DNA of 64,000 bases from Favolaschia claudopus (GCA_037176885.1 JAWWNJ010000040.1:806001-870000), one strand, 5' to 3'; counted from the first letter of the stretch, positions 1 to 11,109 are shown. Made by a program: numbers and translations. The notes: generated from the sequence alone by a model not told the origin.

Positions 1-815
1 ACTATGCACTCAACATCTGGTGGACTTAGCAAAAAAAAAATGAGCAGTTGTTTCATGACGAAAATTCATGATGTTTTGTCTTGAATCCATATTGTCACAA
101 AAGCAAGGTTCCGAGCATCATGAAAGCCGTCTTGAGATTCATAACGTCGTTCATGACAAAACATCATGAAACCTGAATTTCATAACAATCTGCATGAATT
201 TCATGATGAATACTTTGCACAGTGCATACTTGAAGGCTGAAAAAGCTTGACAAAGGGGCCCTGACCTCCACCCAACGCTGAAAGACAATATATATGTTGA
301 AAAAAATTCTCTCCGGCGATTTGAGACATCATTGATCGCATCAATGATGGGACCTATTTGGTGGTGTTTAAGCGATGCGCACCATAAGTATACTCTATAT
401 ATTCCCATAGTTAACCTTGAGTTAACCACTGGTTGACTTTCCATAGCACTATTTATTTCCTATTGTTTTCCGTAAGGGTGCCAATGATGTTGTCGTACAA
501 CCTTTGATGACTGGAAGTAATCCGAAATAATCCTCCGCCATTCCCAGTAGACTTTTCAGAGTGTAGTCACAGAATATTTTATCATGAGCTCTCTCACAGG
601 CTGACAGCTCCTTGGGAAGCTTGCAGGAGCCTGTTCCATATTAAACATGTCTCCTATGGTTGCGGCCAAAACTTCATGACCAGTCCCAATTTTGCTCAAA
701 ATCCTTCGGGATTCGAGATTTAGCCGGAACTAGGGTATGGTTTATAGGTAAAATTTTTATTTCAGAGGAATCGGAGGTACTCCTAACTTAGGGTTACAAA
801 ACGCGAAATTTGAAC
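1..815. other. No gene recognised
   Basis: Only short, unconvincing ORFs are present. The first 210 bp are rich in TCATGA/TTCATGA words, and a similar ATTTTCATG cluster recurs at about 2415-2500. No transposon ends were identified. Confidence 0.5.
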
Positions 816-819
816 AGCG

Positions 820-1180
820 AAAAACCAAAATTGTGTGTACTAAACTCGCGAGTTTGAGGCAGGTAATCAAGTCTTTCTCTGCCATTCTGCCTCTGCAACC
901 CCAGACTCCTTCTTCCGGACCCCACAGTGAAAGTGAAATCTCCTAACCATGCTGCACAGCCACCGGTCCGAGTGATCCGCAATCAAAAGCGCGAAATTGC
1001 CGTGCAAAACACGGAAAACCCGTTTTTTCGAAGTTTTGCTCCAGTACGTTTGTAGATTACCTTCTTGCAATGCTATTTACGCAATCCCAGGATGTCTCAA
1101 TGAAAACTGACGTGACAGTATCAATTACCAATTTGGGACTGCGACTTGCCACGAAGTTCGGTCCGCAACCATATGCGTGT
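820..1180 (-). repeat. Internal-deletion derivative of a DDE transposon
   Basis: About 820-950 resembles 9660-9770, and 955-1180 resembles 10478-10695. The two segments lie side by side here but are separated by the transposase region in the longer copy. This looks like an internally deleted, decayed copy of that element. Homology was read by eye over many shared 10-20 bp blocks, such as ATTGTGTGTACTAAACTCG. Ends are not defined. Confidence 0.5.
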
Positions 1181-2787
1181 CTGGACGCGTTTGCGACGCG
1201 TCAATACGCGTCAAAACGCGTATTTAGTCGCGGCCATCATGGAAATAACCATCGAGAGATGATAGACAGGAAATTGTTTTGTGTATAAAAATCGGAATAC
1301 TTAACTACCCATTTGTCAAACTAATTAAATAGTTTTACAATTAAAGCCAAACAAAACTTCAGCTATCAGATTGCACAGTAACTACCAAATCTTTCAATCC
1401 TTCCGATCGTGAGCACAATCCATTCAATCGTTCGATTACTTCATCAGATTGAGGATACAGTCGCAAACCCCGAAGCGAAACGTTTAGCATTTTCGCTTGA
1501 TTGTGGGTAAGTAGGAAGCGGAAACCGGTGGCGTTTGTTATAGGCTTATAGTTTATTCTCCTGGCTACCACTTACAATCAGGAATAAAGTGAATCGACTA
1601 TGTTTTCGTTGAGAACGAGGGCAATGTATGGGGCGGGTCAAATATCGCCAAATAACGTGATAGCGAAACACTTTAAAACACAACAAATTGAGCCATTCTT
1701 GCGCAAATCGACCAGTTTGTTCAGTACTTTCGATGCAATCCGCCTCAAAATGACTTTCTATATTACTACTGTATGGCACCGGCCACAATTCCAGAGCAAA
1801 AAATAGTATTTTGCATTGGTGCATTTGCCGGCGTAAACATAGCCGAAACAACAAGGCCATTGCCGGCGGCGACAGGACTTTCGACAATTTCTTTGGTGGG
1901 TTGGGTGCTCCAATAGTGGGGTGCCTGTATGCAAAGATTTGGCCCCGGAGGAAAGCTTCAACACTGTATTCGGCGAGTGTTTCGCTTCCTAGTGCCGTTT
2001 CATTAAAAACATACTGTAGAGCGGGGAGGAGGGGCAGCATTGCTGTTTGGGGCGGCCGTCAGCCCCTGCAAACTCTGAGTCGAGGAGGAGATGAAGAGAG
2101 GTTATTTAACACACCTCAGGGGCGGCAGACCCTAAGTTGTTGGCACAAGGTGCTGCACGCCGAAGCAGCCGCAGATGCACTGCAGCCCCAGGCTGCTGGC
2201 GCTGGCGTCCTGGGCCGCTCCGGGAGAAGGGAAGAGCCGGGCCACTAGGGCGCGGGTGTCGACAGGGGGAAGTGGACTGTTGAGTCCGGGGGTAGCTTCG
2301 CGGCACTGTGCCTACACGCCGTCGTTAACAGCATGGCGGACCGACGATGCGGATTTTATTTCCCCTTCGATATGGCCCCAATGTGTCGAGAACAGCCGAC
2401 GGCACCTGAGTTTCATGTCCTATTCCCTGAATATATAAAATCATGTTCCTTTTCGACGTTTTCATGTGCCATTTTCATGTGCCGATTCCATGAAAATCAT
2501 CGCAAAGTCCAGAACCCCGCCCAAATCATAGGAATTGTCCATTAAAATTGAGGTGGGGCCGATTAAATTTAAAGGACAAGTATATGATATTAGACTCTAT
2601 ATACTCTAAGTACAGTTGGTACTAAACGGGTGCTTGATGCCCTTGCAAGAGTCTAAAGTATCAAGCACCCCGGGACAGCCTCGCTCGCAATTTCACCTAT
2701 CCTTCTCACCTTATTCTCAGCAACGTCGTTCGCGGCAGCCCTCTCACTCAGATTCCATAGCAACTGCCCCTTGTTCTGGAGCAAGAA
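1181..2787. other. No gene recognised
   Basis: A small cluster of GACGCG/ACGCGT words lies at 1186-1235. A minus-strand ORF at 1359-1571 and a GC-rich stretch at 2030-2300 show no recognisable domain. Confidence 0.4.
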
Positions 2788-3135
2788 ATGGCTCATTGCA
2801 TTCAGGTACCAAGCCGGAAGCTTTTTTCAAATAAACCTAATGTATCGGTAGACGCAACCTTGACGTGCGGCTGGGCGAATTGTGGAAGACAAGAGACTCT
2901 TGGAAAGATCCAAACTCATGTTAAGGAGAGGCACGTGGCCTATGATCCAGAAAAGAAGGCGACATGTGGCTGGACTGCTCTTGGTTATAAATGTAAGCTT
3001 CAATCGCCACAAAAAAGGGTTACAATAGGCGGGCTGTGTAAGCATATCATGCTGCACGCAAAGCAAGCCGTGCATCTGAGGTGCGAAGTTTGTGGAGTGG
3101 TTTTCGTTGGCGAAAGCACCTTCAAGCAGCATTAG
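2788..3135 (+). CDS. Small C2H2-type zinc-finger protein, possibly truncated
   Basis: This 115-residue ORF has Cys/His spacing typical of C2H2 fingers. A first finger-like unit (CGWANCGRQETLGKIQTHVKERH) shows C-x4-C and H-x4-H spacing. A second looser unit has CGW..CK and LCKHIMLH. A third begins CEVCG and ends FKQH directly before a TAG codon. Reading past that stop gives LHRK, which would add the second His of the last finger, so the stop may be premature. A role in nucleic-acid binding is inferred from the motif only; the family is not recognised. No intron or neighbouring operon-like partner is seen. Confidence 0.4.
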   Translation: MAHCIQVPSRKLFSNKPNVSVDATLTCGWANCGRQETLGKIQTHVKERHVAYDPEKKATCGWTALGYKCKLQSPQKRVTIGGLCKHIMLHAKQAVHLRCEVCGVVFVGESTFKQH

Positions 3136-3141
3136 CTTCAC

Positions 3142-4725
3142 CGTAAAATATACCGGGGTGGTTGGAAGCCGGAGATCTAGAGTAGAGCTCGCTAGGAACC
3201 AGAGCTACGAAACAATTGCGTAGAATGTAGTCTATATTCTGCGCTACTCTGAATCTGATACGAAATTCATGTATTCATAAGGAAGCGAGCACGTCCGTGA
3301 CGTCACTTGTGCATTTATTGATCCTATCCGAGGCCAACCGATATCTGCAGGCGATAGTAAGTACCAGCCGCGCCCGTGTTTTCAGGGGGGCTCAACAACA
3401 AACCGGAGTTGGCTTAAATGAAAGAGTATGCTTCAAGTTCACGAAAAAGACCATGAGTGGGTTGGGATTTCCATGTTTCAGAAACTGTTCCATCGAACTC
3501 AGCAACCTTGTAATTGCAAGGAGGTGCCAGATTCCCTGCTGGGGAATATCTGTTAGGGCCCAAATCCGCGTGCTGCTCTTCTACGTAATGTTCCGCTTTC
3601 TAGTTTACGACTGTACTCTTCAGATAGTTCCAAGTTGCACTGGGGTTCCTCCGGCTATTATCGCTGCCATTCATTCGCCCATCCCTCTGCACATTGCGAC
3701 AACTAGGGTCCCATTTTTAAATTTTTGGCGACGACTGGCAGGCAGCAAGTCATGGTTTCCATAGCTTCCCCGACATGTGTCCAGCAGCAGTGACCTTGGA
3801 TAAGCCGGGTATTGACCGCGGACAGCTTGTTTTTGCTGCTGACGATGAACATCTCAAAACGCGGGAGTACATCCAGACATGGGGCGTCCGATTCTCCAGT
3901 CGCGACTTTTTCAAGTCGAATTTCATCCTGGCGCTATGGCTTCCCCAAACCTAGTCTAGAATTTACCGCGTGGCAGGTCATAGGAGGGTCGCCTTATTAT
4001 ATAATCATCGCGTTTGGCAAGTTGTTCCCACGACAGTTCCTGCCTCTTTCAACTGCGGGGTCGCTCATTTTCCCATAGTATGAACGGTAAGATGCATTAA
4101 TGACAATTTCTCTACACTCCCCGGAGGTCAGAATATCTTATTTTCCATTTTGCAGTCCAAAGGCGAGTATTGTTTCTCTTCGCCGCCTTTGGCCGGCGGC
4201 GAACACCTCAAATTGAACTCATCCAAATCTCATCCGTTTCTCGAGCTTTTTTCTGGCTTCAAGTGCCGATAATGCGTTTTAGATTATTTGAAAGCCTTTT
4301 GCGAGAATAAGGCGCGTAAATACGCGTTCTAGATGCCAGGATGGAACGTGAGAAATTTATGATTATATAATAAGGGGACCCGCCAATCACGCATCCGCAG
4401 CACACATATGCTGCGGCCGCTCACGACGCTTCTTGTCTCCCCCCACCATGACCTCCCTCCAAGTCACCATTGTAGAGCGCCGCCGTCACTCTCGCCAACA
4501 CACTCTGCTGTAACGGACCACGCCTCCTTCCCTACGTCACCGCCCTCTAGGATCAATCCACACCGCTGTACCGAGCTAGATCTCTCTGCAGTGCGCAAGA
4601 CTCTCAAAGGATTAAGGGGTGGCGAAGGATGAGCCGGGATGAAGTGGTTGGACAGGGTAATATTGTGAGTGATACTGCGAGAGTGCATTGCACGAGAGTG
4701 CGAGAAGAAGAAAAAAATGAGTGAA
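3142..4725. other. No gene recognised
   Basis: ORFs of 74-155 codons are present but none has a recognisable domain. About 3571-3613 contains a dispersed word (TGCTCTTCTACGT..AGTTTACGACTGTA) that recurs at 16430-16472 and, inverted and split, at 15741-15767 and 15940-15955. Confidence 0.4.
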
Positions 4726-4885
4726 AAAAAAGGTGCGCAGACTTGTGCGCTGAAAAGGTGCGCGATGTTGCAAACAGACCAGCGCGAAAACACGCAATTC
4801 CGCGCTGGTTTTTCTCCTCGGACTTTCGGCTGCAAAAGGTGCGCAATTCTGACTTTGGGGCAAAAAAGGTGCGCGAAACTCGAAA
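4726..4885 (+). repeat. Cluster of AAAAGGTGCGC motifs
   Basis: Four near-identical direct copies of AAARGGTGCGC occur at about 4729, 4755, 4836 and 4865, with GCGCTGGTT/AACCAGCGC words between them. Repeated short motifs of this kind often mark the sub-terminal regions of DNA transposons. No terminal inverted repeat was found. Confidence 0.45.
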
Positions 4886-5621
4886 AAACCAGCGCATTAT
4901 TAAATGTGCATTTGGACCGCCATATAGACTCAGCTGCTATTTGCCCAAAGCTCCACACGGCCATGACTTGCGTAGTGCTGCCGCAAGGTGGAGGCCCTCG
5001 GAGGCGAGGTGACCTCACCTTGGCTCCATTACTTAATACTTTGTATGGTAGTCGAGGTGATGGCGCCTCGATACTATTTTCGGACACATCACTTTTATAT
5101 TACGCAAACACGCGTGACAGTCTGTGACACTCGCGTCGCGGTGCACTTTCGACTGCTAATTTAACCCTCTCTCGCATTCAGTGTGTTGGAACTCCGGTAA
5201 ATACTGTGTACCTACTCTTAAGAAAGACAGATTTACGCGTTATAATGTATTTCTTACGCTCAATGGATATATATTTGTTGATTTTGACTTGCATGTAGAA
5301 TTGAGGTTCAGAGGACTTTTCAAATGTTCTGGGCTCAGCATTAGTCTCGCAAAAGCGTGTTACATACTGTTGAATTGACAAATGTGCTTTAACCGCCCAT
5401 TTTATGCAGCTGGTTCCCGTAAACTCATCTGTGGGTAATTGAACACTGTAAAGCCCATTTGCTCGCAAACCTACCGAAAATGAGGAAGAGTTGGTCAGTC
5501 TTTGTCTCTACATGAAACTTCAGCAACTGTGGTAGCTCTATGTGACATTTTAAGCCATGGTAGCCGTGATTCATTCAATCTATACTACTCTTTTCCTATG
5601 AAACACATTAATCATATGTAG
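4886..5621. other. No gene; AAGGTGA-type motif patch
   Basis: About 4980-5065 has repeated AGGTGA/TCACCT words like those at 8765-8866. The remainder has no recognisable gene. Confidence 0.35.
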
Positions 5622-5626
5622 CTCTA

Positions 5627-5830
5627 TGTGACGGAAGCGAGGGGAGGTCGAGTTCCGGCACAAGGGGATCAAACAAAAGAACTGGTGTAAGTCTTAGATT
5701 GACCAAGGGAAAAGCTACTACGACAAGAACTAAACTACTTATACAGGAAAATCGAGGCTGTGTGCGTGGAGTCATGGGGACAACACGGGCAGATCTCGCC
5801 GTGAGCGGATGCGAACGCCGATCCGTCACA
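5627..5830 (-). repeat. 3' LTR of the gag-only element
   Basis: A 204-bp LTR identical to 8401-8604 with inverted ends TGTGACGG/CCGTCACA. It is the 3' LTR because gag reads on the minus strand. Confidence 0.92.
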
Positions 5831-5842
5831 TCCGCCCTCCAG
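5831..5842 (-). promoter_or_regulatory. Polypurine tract of the gag-only element
   Basis: Reading the minus strand, CTGGAGGGCGGA abuts the 3' LTR. It would serve as the plus-strand DNA primer in reverse transcription. The same AGGGCGGA tract abuts the right LTR of the miniature element at 35957. Confidence 0.7.
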
Positions 5843-6006
5843 ATCGTCGACCACGACGAGCTCAATCTTCATACAAAAATCAATAAATCTTGTTCAAAAT
5901 CAATTCAACGTTCGAAATGGTCTTCGAAAAATCAAAATCAAACCATTTGGGTATCCTCGCCCTCCTCGACGACCATTTCGATGTCGAGGGAGGAAATTGT
6001 GCGAAT

Positions 6007-8304
6007 TTAGAAGTGTTCAAGAACTTCCGTGCTCTCCAACAGAGCATCGCGATCATCGTTCAGCGCGAAATCAACCGCGTGGGATGCAAAACCAGGAGGC
6101 CCTCCTTTCGAAACCATCGTGTTGAGTTCAGGACAGTTACGAGAAAGGTGACCCTGTACACCACAGTTAAAGCATAAACCAGCGGCAAGGTATTCATTTC
6201 GTTTCTTAACCGAAAGATGCTTGCCGCTGTCGCGAGATTTCGACCCAGTCGTTGAAGGTTCGGGTTCAGCACTGGAAACCGAGATAACGCGCCCTCCATT
6301 ACGACGTTTCCCGTTCGAATCTGAGTCCAGTTTCTGGTCATCGGGCTTGGATTGAGTCTTACTCGATCCAGCCATATCAATCTCATCATTATCATCGTCA
6401 ACCTTGACGATAATTTCGGCGCTCTCAGCACCAGCAGTAACTTCAGCCCAAGAAGAGGTTTCTGGATCAAGTTTATCGCGAAACATTTCCTTTCGAATGT
6501 CAGGGTTGAGGCTACGCCAGAACATGACAACCTTCTCTTGGTTGGCTTCAAGACCAATGGTGTTATAAATTCGTTCCCATTCAGCCTTGTGAATTAAAAC
6601 TGACTTAGTGCCTTGGACACAAGAGCGCAATCGAGTGCGTTGTTTCTCACGGAAATTCACAGGGAAACAAAAATTGAATAAACCCCAAAAGAACTCACTC
6701 AGAGTCCAAACGTGCTCATCATTCTCAACCTTGCTGTTGTAGAATTCAAGTGCACGAGCCGTCAAATAGTACGACAAGTAAAACACTCGTTGATCAGTCG
6801 GGACTTTGCCAAGTTGCACATAATTCGATCCTTCTTTAACAAATCGATGGAATGCAATGGCATCCGGTGAGCCATCATACTCCTTTGGAGGTATAGGCTT
6901 CAATATCATTTTATTCTTCCTGTGAGAACTCCGTTTCTTCCTAGAGGAACGGCGCTTGCGACGATGACGTGACGGGTATGACCTCCCGGAACCTGAACCA
7001 TCTGAGGACTCAGAGTCGGAGTTCGACGAATCAGAAGGTTCGGATGGGGTGGGTGAACCATCCACACACTCGGCATTGCGCAGGGTGCGCTCTATAAAGC
7101 TGCCTGGCGCAACGCGTACAGCAGGAGTGGGATCGGGACGGAATCCGCGAGCTCCGTGATCCGCACCGATGTGTCTATCAATGCTGGTTTTAACAGCAGT
7201 CTGTGCCCGGGTTAAGTTAACCTTGGGCGTTATCGTCCGAGAACGTTGCAAGCTGCGGATCTGCGCTTGCAGATCAGCAATCTTTTCATCTACACTCTGG
7301 CCAGAGTTAATTGAATCCTTCATCGGCTTGAGCAATGATCTCGGAGTTCGGGGTTCGGTCCGTTCAGAAGCCAAGGTGATTGGCATCTGATCAAAGAACC
7401 CAGGTGGCGGTGAAAGCTGTTCTTCTTTGACAGCACGGCGAATTTCGGCGAAATTCTCAAGAGCGGTTCTTTGTGCGTCGATATCGCGCTCAGAGAAATC
7501 TTCCGAGAGGTTAGCTGCACCCCAGTTGCGAGGGTCAGCACCTTTACCTTTCTGGCGGGAGGTTCCAACACCAGAAGGTATGGCCGGACTGACAATAGTT
7601 TCAGGCACATTCACTGCCGATCTATCATCAATATCTATCAAGTTCGTGTTCTCATCAACGGGCGGGATCTCACGCGGGATAGTTACCCCGCGCCCCGACG
7701 CAGCAGCCAAAGCTTCCTGTGCCAAAGCTTGGTGGCGGCGAGCAACACTCACAAGCTCATCAACACTCATATTCTGAATCGCACGCGAGACAGTGGATGT
7801 GGAACGGGATAAAACATTTTGAGAGTTTATTACAGTGAGTGAATCCACCGAAACATGACGACCGGGCGTTGCCATGCGAGGCGTGGCAAGGCCTTCGTCG
7901 AGCATCCCCCAATCCACGGCTGAGGTCAAGACGGGCCCAAAGAGCTCGGTATGCGTCGAGGGTATCGACGATGAGGTCTCGTTGCCCAAAGGCAACGGTT
8001 CGACGCCCGAAGGCGAAGCGGTCTCACCACCCGAAGGTGATGGGGTCTCGCCGCCCGAAGGCAGCGGTGTATCTACACGAGGTGATGGTCGTCCACCCGA
8101 GACCGCCTGACTGTAGGAGAAGTCAGGGGAAACGGGGCGTGATTTTGTCGAGGAGGCACGACTCTCCGGTCGGGGAGTCCCAGAGCGCGGACTCGCGGTG
8201 TTGGCAGCACTGGCAGGTCTTCCAGTCAACGCAGGCAGTCCAGAGACTGCTTGGTGAGCGTGAGAGCGAAGCGGGTAACGAGCGCGGCCAGCGGGATCAG
8301 TCAT
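6007..8304 (-). CDS. Gag polyprotein with CCHC zinc knuckle
   Basis: A 765-codon open frame with no breaks. The N-terminal half is Ser/Pro/Thr-rich and probably disordered. A basic run (RHRRKRRSSRKKRSSHRK) lies in the middle. The segment from IPPKEYDGSPDAIAFHRFVK onward, with LSYYLTARALEFY, fits the Retrotrans_gag (capsid) family. One zinc knuckle, CFNCGVQGHLSRNC (CX2CX4HX4C, residues 711-724), lies near the C-terminus. The protein should package element RNA into particles. The frame ends 41 residues after the knuckle with no pol frame or slippage site downstream; only about 180 bp separate the stop from the LTR. That an intact gag survives without pol suggests it is functionally retained. 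Confidence 0.85.
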   Translation of the reverse strand: MTDPAGRARYPLRSHAHQAVSGLPALTGRPASAANTASPRSGTPRPESRASSTKSRPVSPDFSYSQAVSGGRPSPRVDTPLPSGGETPSPSGGETASPSGVEPLPLGNETSSSIPSTHTELFGPVLTSAVDWGMLDEGLATPRMATPGRHVSVDSLTVINSQNVLSRSTSTVSRAIQNMSVDELVSVARRHQALAQEALAAASGRGVTIPREIPPVDENTNLIDIDDRSAVNVPETIVSPAIPSGVGTSRQKGKGADPRNWGAANLSEDFSERDIDAQRTALENFAEIRRAVKEEQLSPPPGFFDQMPITLASERTEPRTPRSLLKPMKDSINSGQSVDEKIADLQAQIRSLQRSRTITPKVNLTRAQTAVKTSIDRHIGADHGARGFRPDPTPAVRVAPGSFIERTLRNAECVDGSPTPSEPSDSSNSDSESSDGSGSGRSYPSRHRRKRRSSRKKRSSHRKNKMILKPIPPKEYDGSPDAIAFHRFVKEGSNYVQLGKVPTDQRVFYLSYYLTARALEFYNSKVENDEHVWTLSEFFWGLFNFCFPVNFREKQRTRLRSCVQGTKSVLIHKAEWERIYNTIGLEANQEKVVMFWRSLNPDIRKEMFRDKLDPETSSWAEVTAGAESAEIIVKVDDDNDEIDMAGSSKTQSKPDDQKLDSDSNGKRRNGGRVISVSSAEPEPSTTGSKSRDSGKHLSVKKRNEYLAAGLCFNCGVQGHLSRNCPELNTMVSKGGPPGFASHAVDFALNDDRDALLESTEVLEHF

Positions 8305-8400
8305 CGGGGTCGATGTCGAGCTCAGAGGGGGTCAGAGAAGGTCGGGGGAAAGCGTAGTCAAGAGCGTCGACAGTCTAGAGACTTGGTATAGTTCAAAAGA

Positions 8401-8604
8401 TGTGACGGAAGCGAGGGGAGGTCGAGTTCCGGCACAAGGGGATCAAACAAAAGAACTGGTGTAAGTCTTAGATTGACCAAGGGAAAAGCTACTACGACAA
8501 GAACTAAACTACTTATACAGGAAAATCGAGGCTGTGTGCGTGGAGTCATGGGGACAACACGGGCAGATCTCGCCGTGAGCGGATGCGAACGCCGATCCGT
8601 CACA
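8401..8604 (-). repeat. 5' LTR of the gag-only element
   Basis: A 204-bp LTR identical to 5627-5830. It lies upstream of gag on the minus strand and so should carry the promoter. Confidence 0.92.
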
Positions 8605-8609
8605 CTCTA

Positions 8610-9639
8610 TCATGAGCCCCAAAAAACTTCTTGCTTCACAAAAGCAGTACATATTGTCTTGTGTAACATATTAGACACTTTTCTCCCACTCTACAGGGCG
8701 TCAATGAACAAAACAATGTAGAAAGAGTGAAGTTCAAGGCCGTGGGACGGTGGATTTCCAAATATGGATGACCTTGGCCGCCACCTTGAGGCAAGGTGAT
8801 GTCACCTCAAGGTGCACCAAGGTTGACGGCCCATCACCTTGAGGTACCTCGACCTCACCATCACCAAAACAGGAAAATAGTTGCCGAGCCTTGCCATCGG
8901 CGGAATGCTCGGAATCCACAGCAATGTCCACAATCATTCCGATTTTTTCACCCGGCCTTGCAAAAGCATAAGGATTCCGGAATGGCCGCCATTTTCCGCA
9001 CATTGGGAATGCTTAGCCTAGATTTTGCTAGCTTGCATGGCATTGCCAAGATCCCACAGCTCAGCTCCCTTTTCCCTTTGAATAAATAGCCCAGGACACA
9101 CGAGAAAATGGAAAGAAAACACATTTCCATTATACAATACACGAAAAACAAATACAAAAAAGGTAGGAGCCGATGACCACTTCCTCGCCCTAGAATTCCG
9201 CCACTGAGGAACGTGAAAACTTGTGTTTTGATGATTGATCCCCGGAGTCCAAGGCAGCGATCAAATTCTAAGAACTTGAGGATACGAGATAGAGCGCGTT
9301 TGAAGGTGCTTGAGAATTACGATGAGGAGACGAGGTCTTGAGATCTTGATTGCTTGACGAATATTGATATGCCCAGATCACGATATATTGATTTTGACTC
9401 GATGTGAGCGACACAAGTGGCAATGAGGACCATTGAATTGGAAAAAGAAAGAGATACGCACAATATCATTGATAATGAAGTCAAAAAATTCATCCCCATC
9501 CACAGATCCGGCCACAATGCGCGTACCCAGATAGCCAGCAATGGTGATGGCAGCAAGAATACTGTACCGTTCCCCGCGTACAAAATCTGCGTCAATCTCT
9601 GCGCGCTGGCCAACAGGAGCTGCCTCTTTTCCGAAAGAT
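8610..9639. other. No gene; AAGGTGA/TCACCTT patch at 8765-8866
   Basis: About 8765-8866 is dense in CAAGGTGA and its complement, including a near-palindrome around GGTGATGTCACC. The rest has no recognisable gene. Confidence 0.4.
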
Positions 9640-10697
9640 TGTTCTGTCGTCTTTGCTGGACCGCAAAAACAAAAATTGTGTGTACTAAACTCGGGACTTT
9701 CTGGTACCTATTTGAGCCTTTGCCTTCCATTCAGCCTCTGCAACCTCGACCTCCTTCTTCTGCACCCCTCAATGGGAACGATACCTCTTGACCGCAAACT
9801 CGGCAACTGGCCCTGTTGCTCCGTGGCGGTAAACACTGGCATACCGATCGGCGCGGCGGAAGAATCGTCGAATGGTCGGAAGCGGACAAGCGTGGAGAGC
9901 TTCGTCTGACGTCAACGAGCTGCTGGGCCCTCTTCCAGGTCCACTGACCGTTGGATCGTTCACGGAAGTATCGCTTGATCCAAGCCCAAAAATATTCAAT
10001 CGGGTTCATCTCGGGATGGAATTTGGGGAGGAAGTGGCAGAACATGCCAGGCGCAGCTTCACGCCAACACCATAGGGTCCCCGCTTCTTCCCTAGACCAA
10101 ATTAAATCACTAATTGGATTGTCAATAATGAAACGCACCTGTCTGATTATCTGCCGCCATAGACCCTCCCAATCTATTTTCAGCACTCCGAATCTCAGCA
10201 ATTCGACGCTTCTCCTCGGCTGCTTCCCTCCGCGCTGTCCACCGCTCCTCAAATGTCATTGGGGTCGGTAACTTCTCCCCGCCATCTTCTTCACTTTCCG
10301 ATCCAGAGTCTTCGTCTTCCCATGCCATGGGATCTTCATCCGATGTTGGATCGGGGGTTTAGTGCACAACCAGAAACATTCCATTCGAGTCGCGCTGAGC
10401 CTGGGATCCTTTCTTATGCAGCCTGGGCATGGAGGGCGTTGATGGTGAGGACGAGGGCGCGATTGATGGCGTTTCACAGCCACCGGAACGATTGATCCGC
10501 TATCAAAAACGCGAAATTGCTGGACGAAACATTGAAAATCAAGGTTTCAAACTTTTGCTCCAGTAGATCTATAGAATACCCTCTAAAGATGCTATTTAAA
10601 CAGTCTCAGGATGCCTCAACCAAAACTGGATCGACAGTATGCATTGCCAAATTGGGACTCAAGTTTGTCACGAAGTTGTGACCGCCACCATACTTAC
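9640..10697 (-). mobile_element. Decayed DDE (IS630/Tc1-like) transposon remnant
   Basis: This region holds a broken transposase (9771-10150), and its flanks match the deletion derivative at 820-1180. No clean inverted termini were found and the right side is interrupted by a MITE at 10700. Confidence 0.5.
9771..10150 (-). pseudogene. DDE transposase, C-terminal part, frameshifted
   Basis: One minus-strand frame gives FCHFLPKFHPEMNPIEYFWA followed by IKRYFRER. This is the catalytic-glutamate block of the Tc1/IS630-type DDE transposases, where the usual motif is P-x-L-N-P-I-E-x-x-W. The expected C-terminal continuation, TIRRFFRRADRYASVYRHG and AEFAVKRYRSH, lies in another frame, so at least one frameshift separates them. 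Upstream segments carrying the first two catalytic Asp residues are not recognisable. It is a dead copy; a source element elsewhere in the genome is likely. Confidence 0.7.
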
Positions 10698-10699
10698 TA

Positions 10700-11107
10700 T
10701 GGTGCGCTTCACTTAGTCACCGCCTCCTTTGCACTACTGCCAAATCGGCCGGAGGCCCAAATTTTTTCAAAACACCCTATTGAAGCCTGGATTTCAACCA
10801 ATTTGGGGACTTTTTGAGTGGACTTTTGATGCACCTACTGGTGCGATTTGGGTTTGGCATAGGAGTGGTGTTTGATATCCCTTGTATTGAGGGTTCTGGA
10901 GGCCAGCAAGATCGAAATTGGTGTATACTGCCAAATTGGGTGGAAAACTTATAGCTCCTTCAATTATTCAAATTTTGGAAATCTCTCTTGGGAAGTTGTT
11001 CCTCTGTTGAAAAGGAGTCGTTTTGCAAGAGGAATAAAAATTAGGGCAAAAACTGAGGTCACAGTTAGCGTTGTCACGGAGAGGCGGTGACTAAGTGACG
11101 CGCACCA
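10700..11107. mobile_element. 408-bp MITE with about 30-bp TIRs, TA target
   Basis: The left end TGGTGCGCTTCACTTAGTCA is mirrored by the right end TGACTAAGTGACGCGCACCA, with the arms continuing into GAGGCGGTGACTAAG. TA flanks both ends (10698-10699 and 11108-11109), as expected for Tc1/mariner-type insertion. It has no coding capacity and sits inside the older DDE remnant. Confidence 0.7.
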
Positions 11108-11109
11108 TA

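Larger units (their letters stand above)
5622..8609 (-). mobile_element. Gag-only LTR retrotransposon (TR-GAG type)
   Basis: Two 204-bp LTRs (5627-5830 and 8401-8604) bracket a single gag gene on the minus strand. They start TGTGACGG, end CCGTCACA and look identical along their length. A 5-bp target duplication CTCTA sits at 5622-5626 and 8605-8609. Read on the minus strand, a purine tract (GGAGGGCGGA) directly precedes the 3' LTR. There is no protease, reverse transcriptase, RNase H or integrase, so the element is non-autonomous and presumably uses enzymes from a relative. Identical LTRs and an intact gag imply a recent insertion. No canonical TGG primer site follows the 5' LTR, so priming is unclear. 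Confidence 0.9.

Noticed and set aside
4464..5087. 207-codon minus-strand ORF
   Set aside because: Runs across repeated motif arrays with several equally open frames and no domain.
7427..8357. Plus-strand ORFs opposite gag
   Set aside because: Antisense shadows of the Ser/Pro-rich part of gag.
8365..8400. tRNA primer-binding site after the 5' LTR of the gag-only element
   Set aside because: The adjoining minus-strand sequence TCTTTTGAACTATACC has no TGG start and no recognisable tRNA 3' complement.
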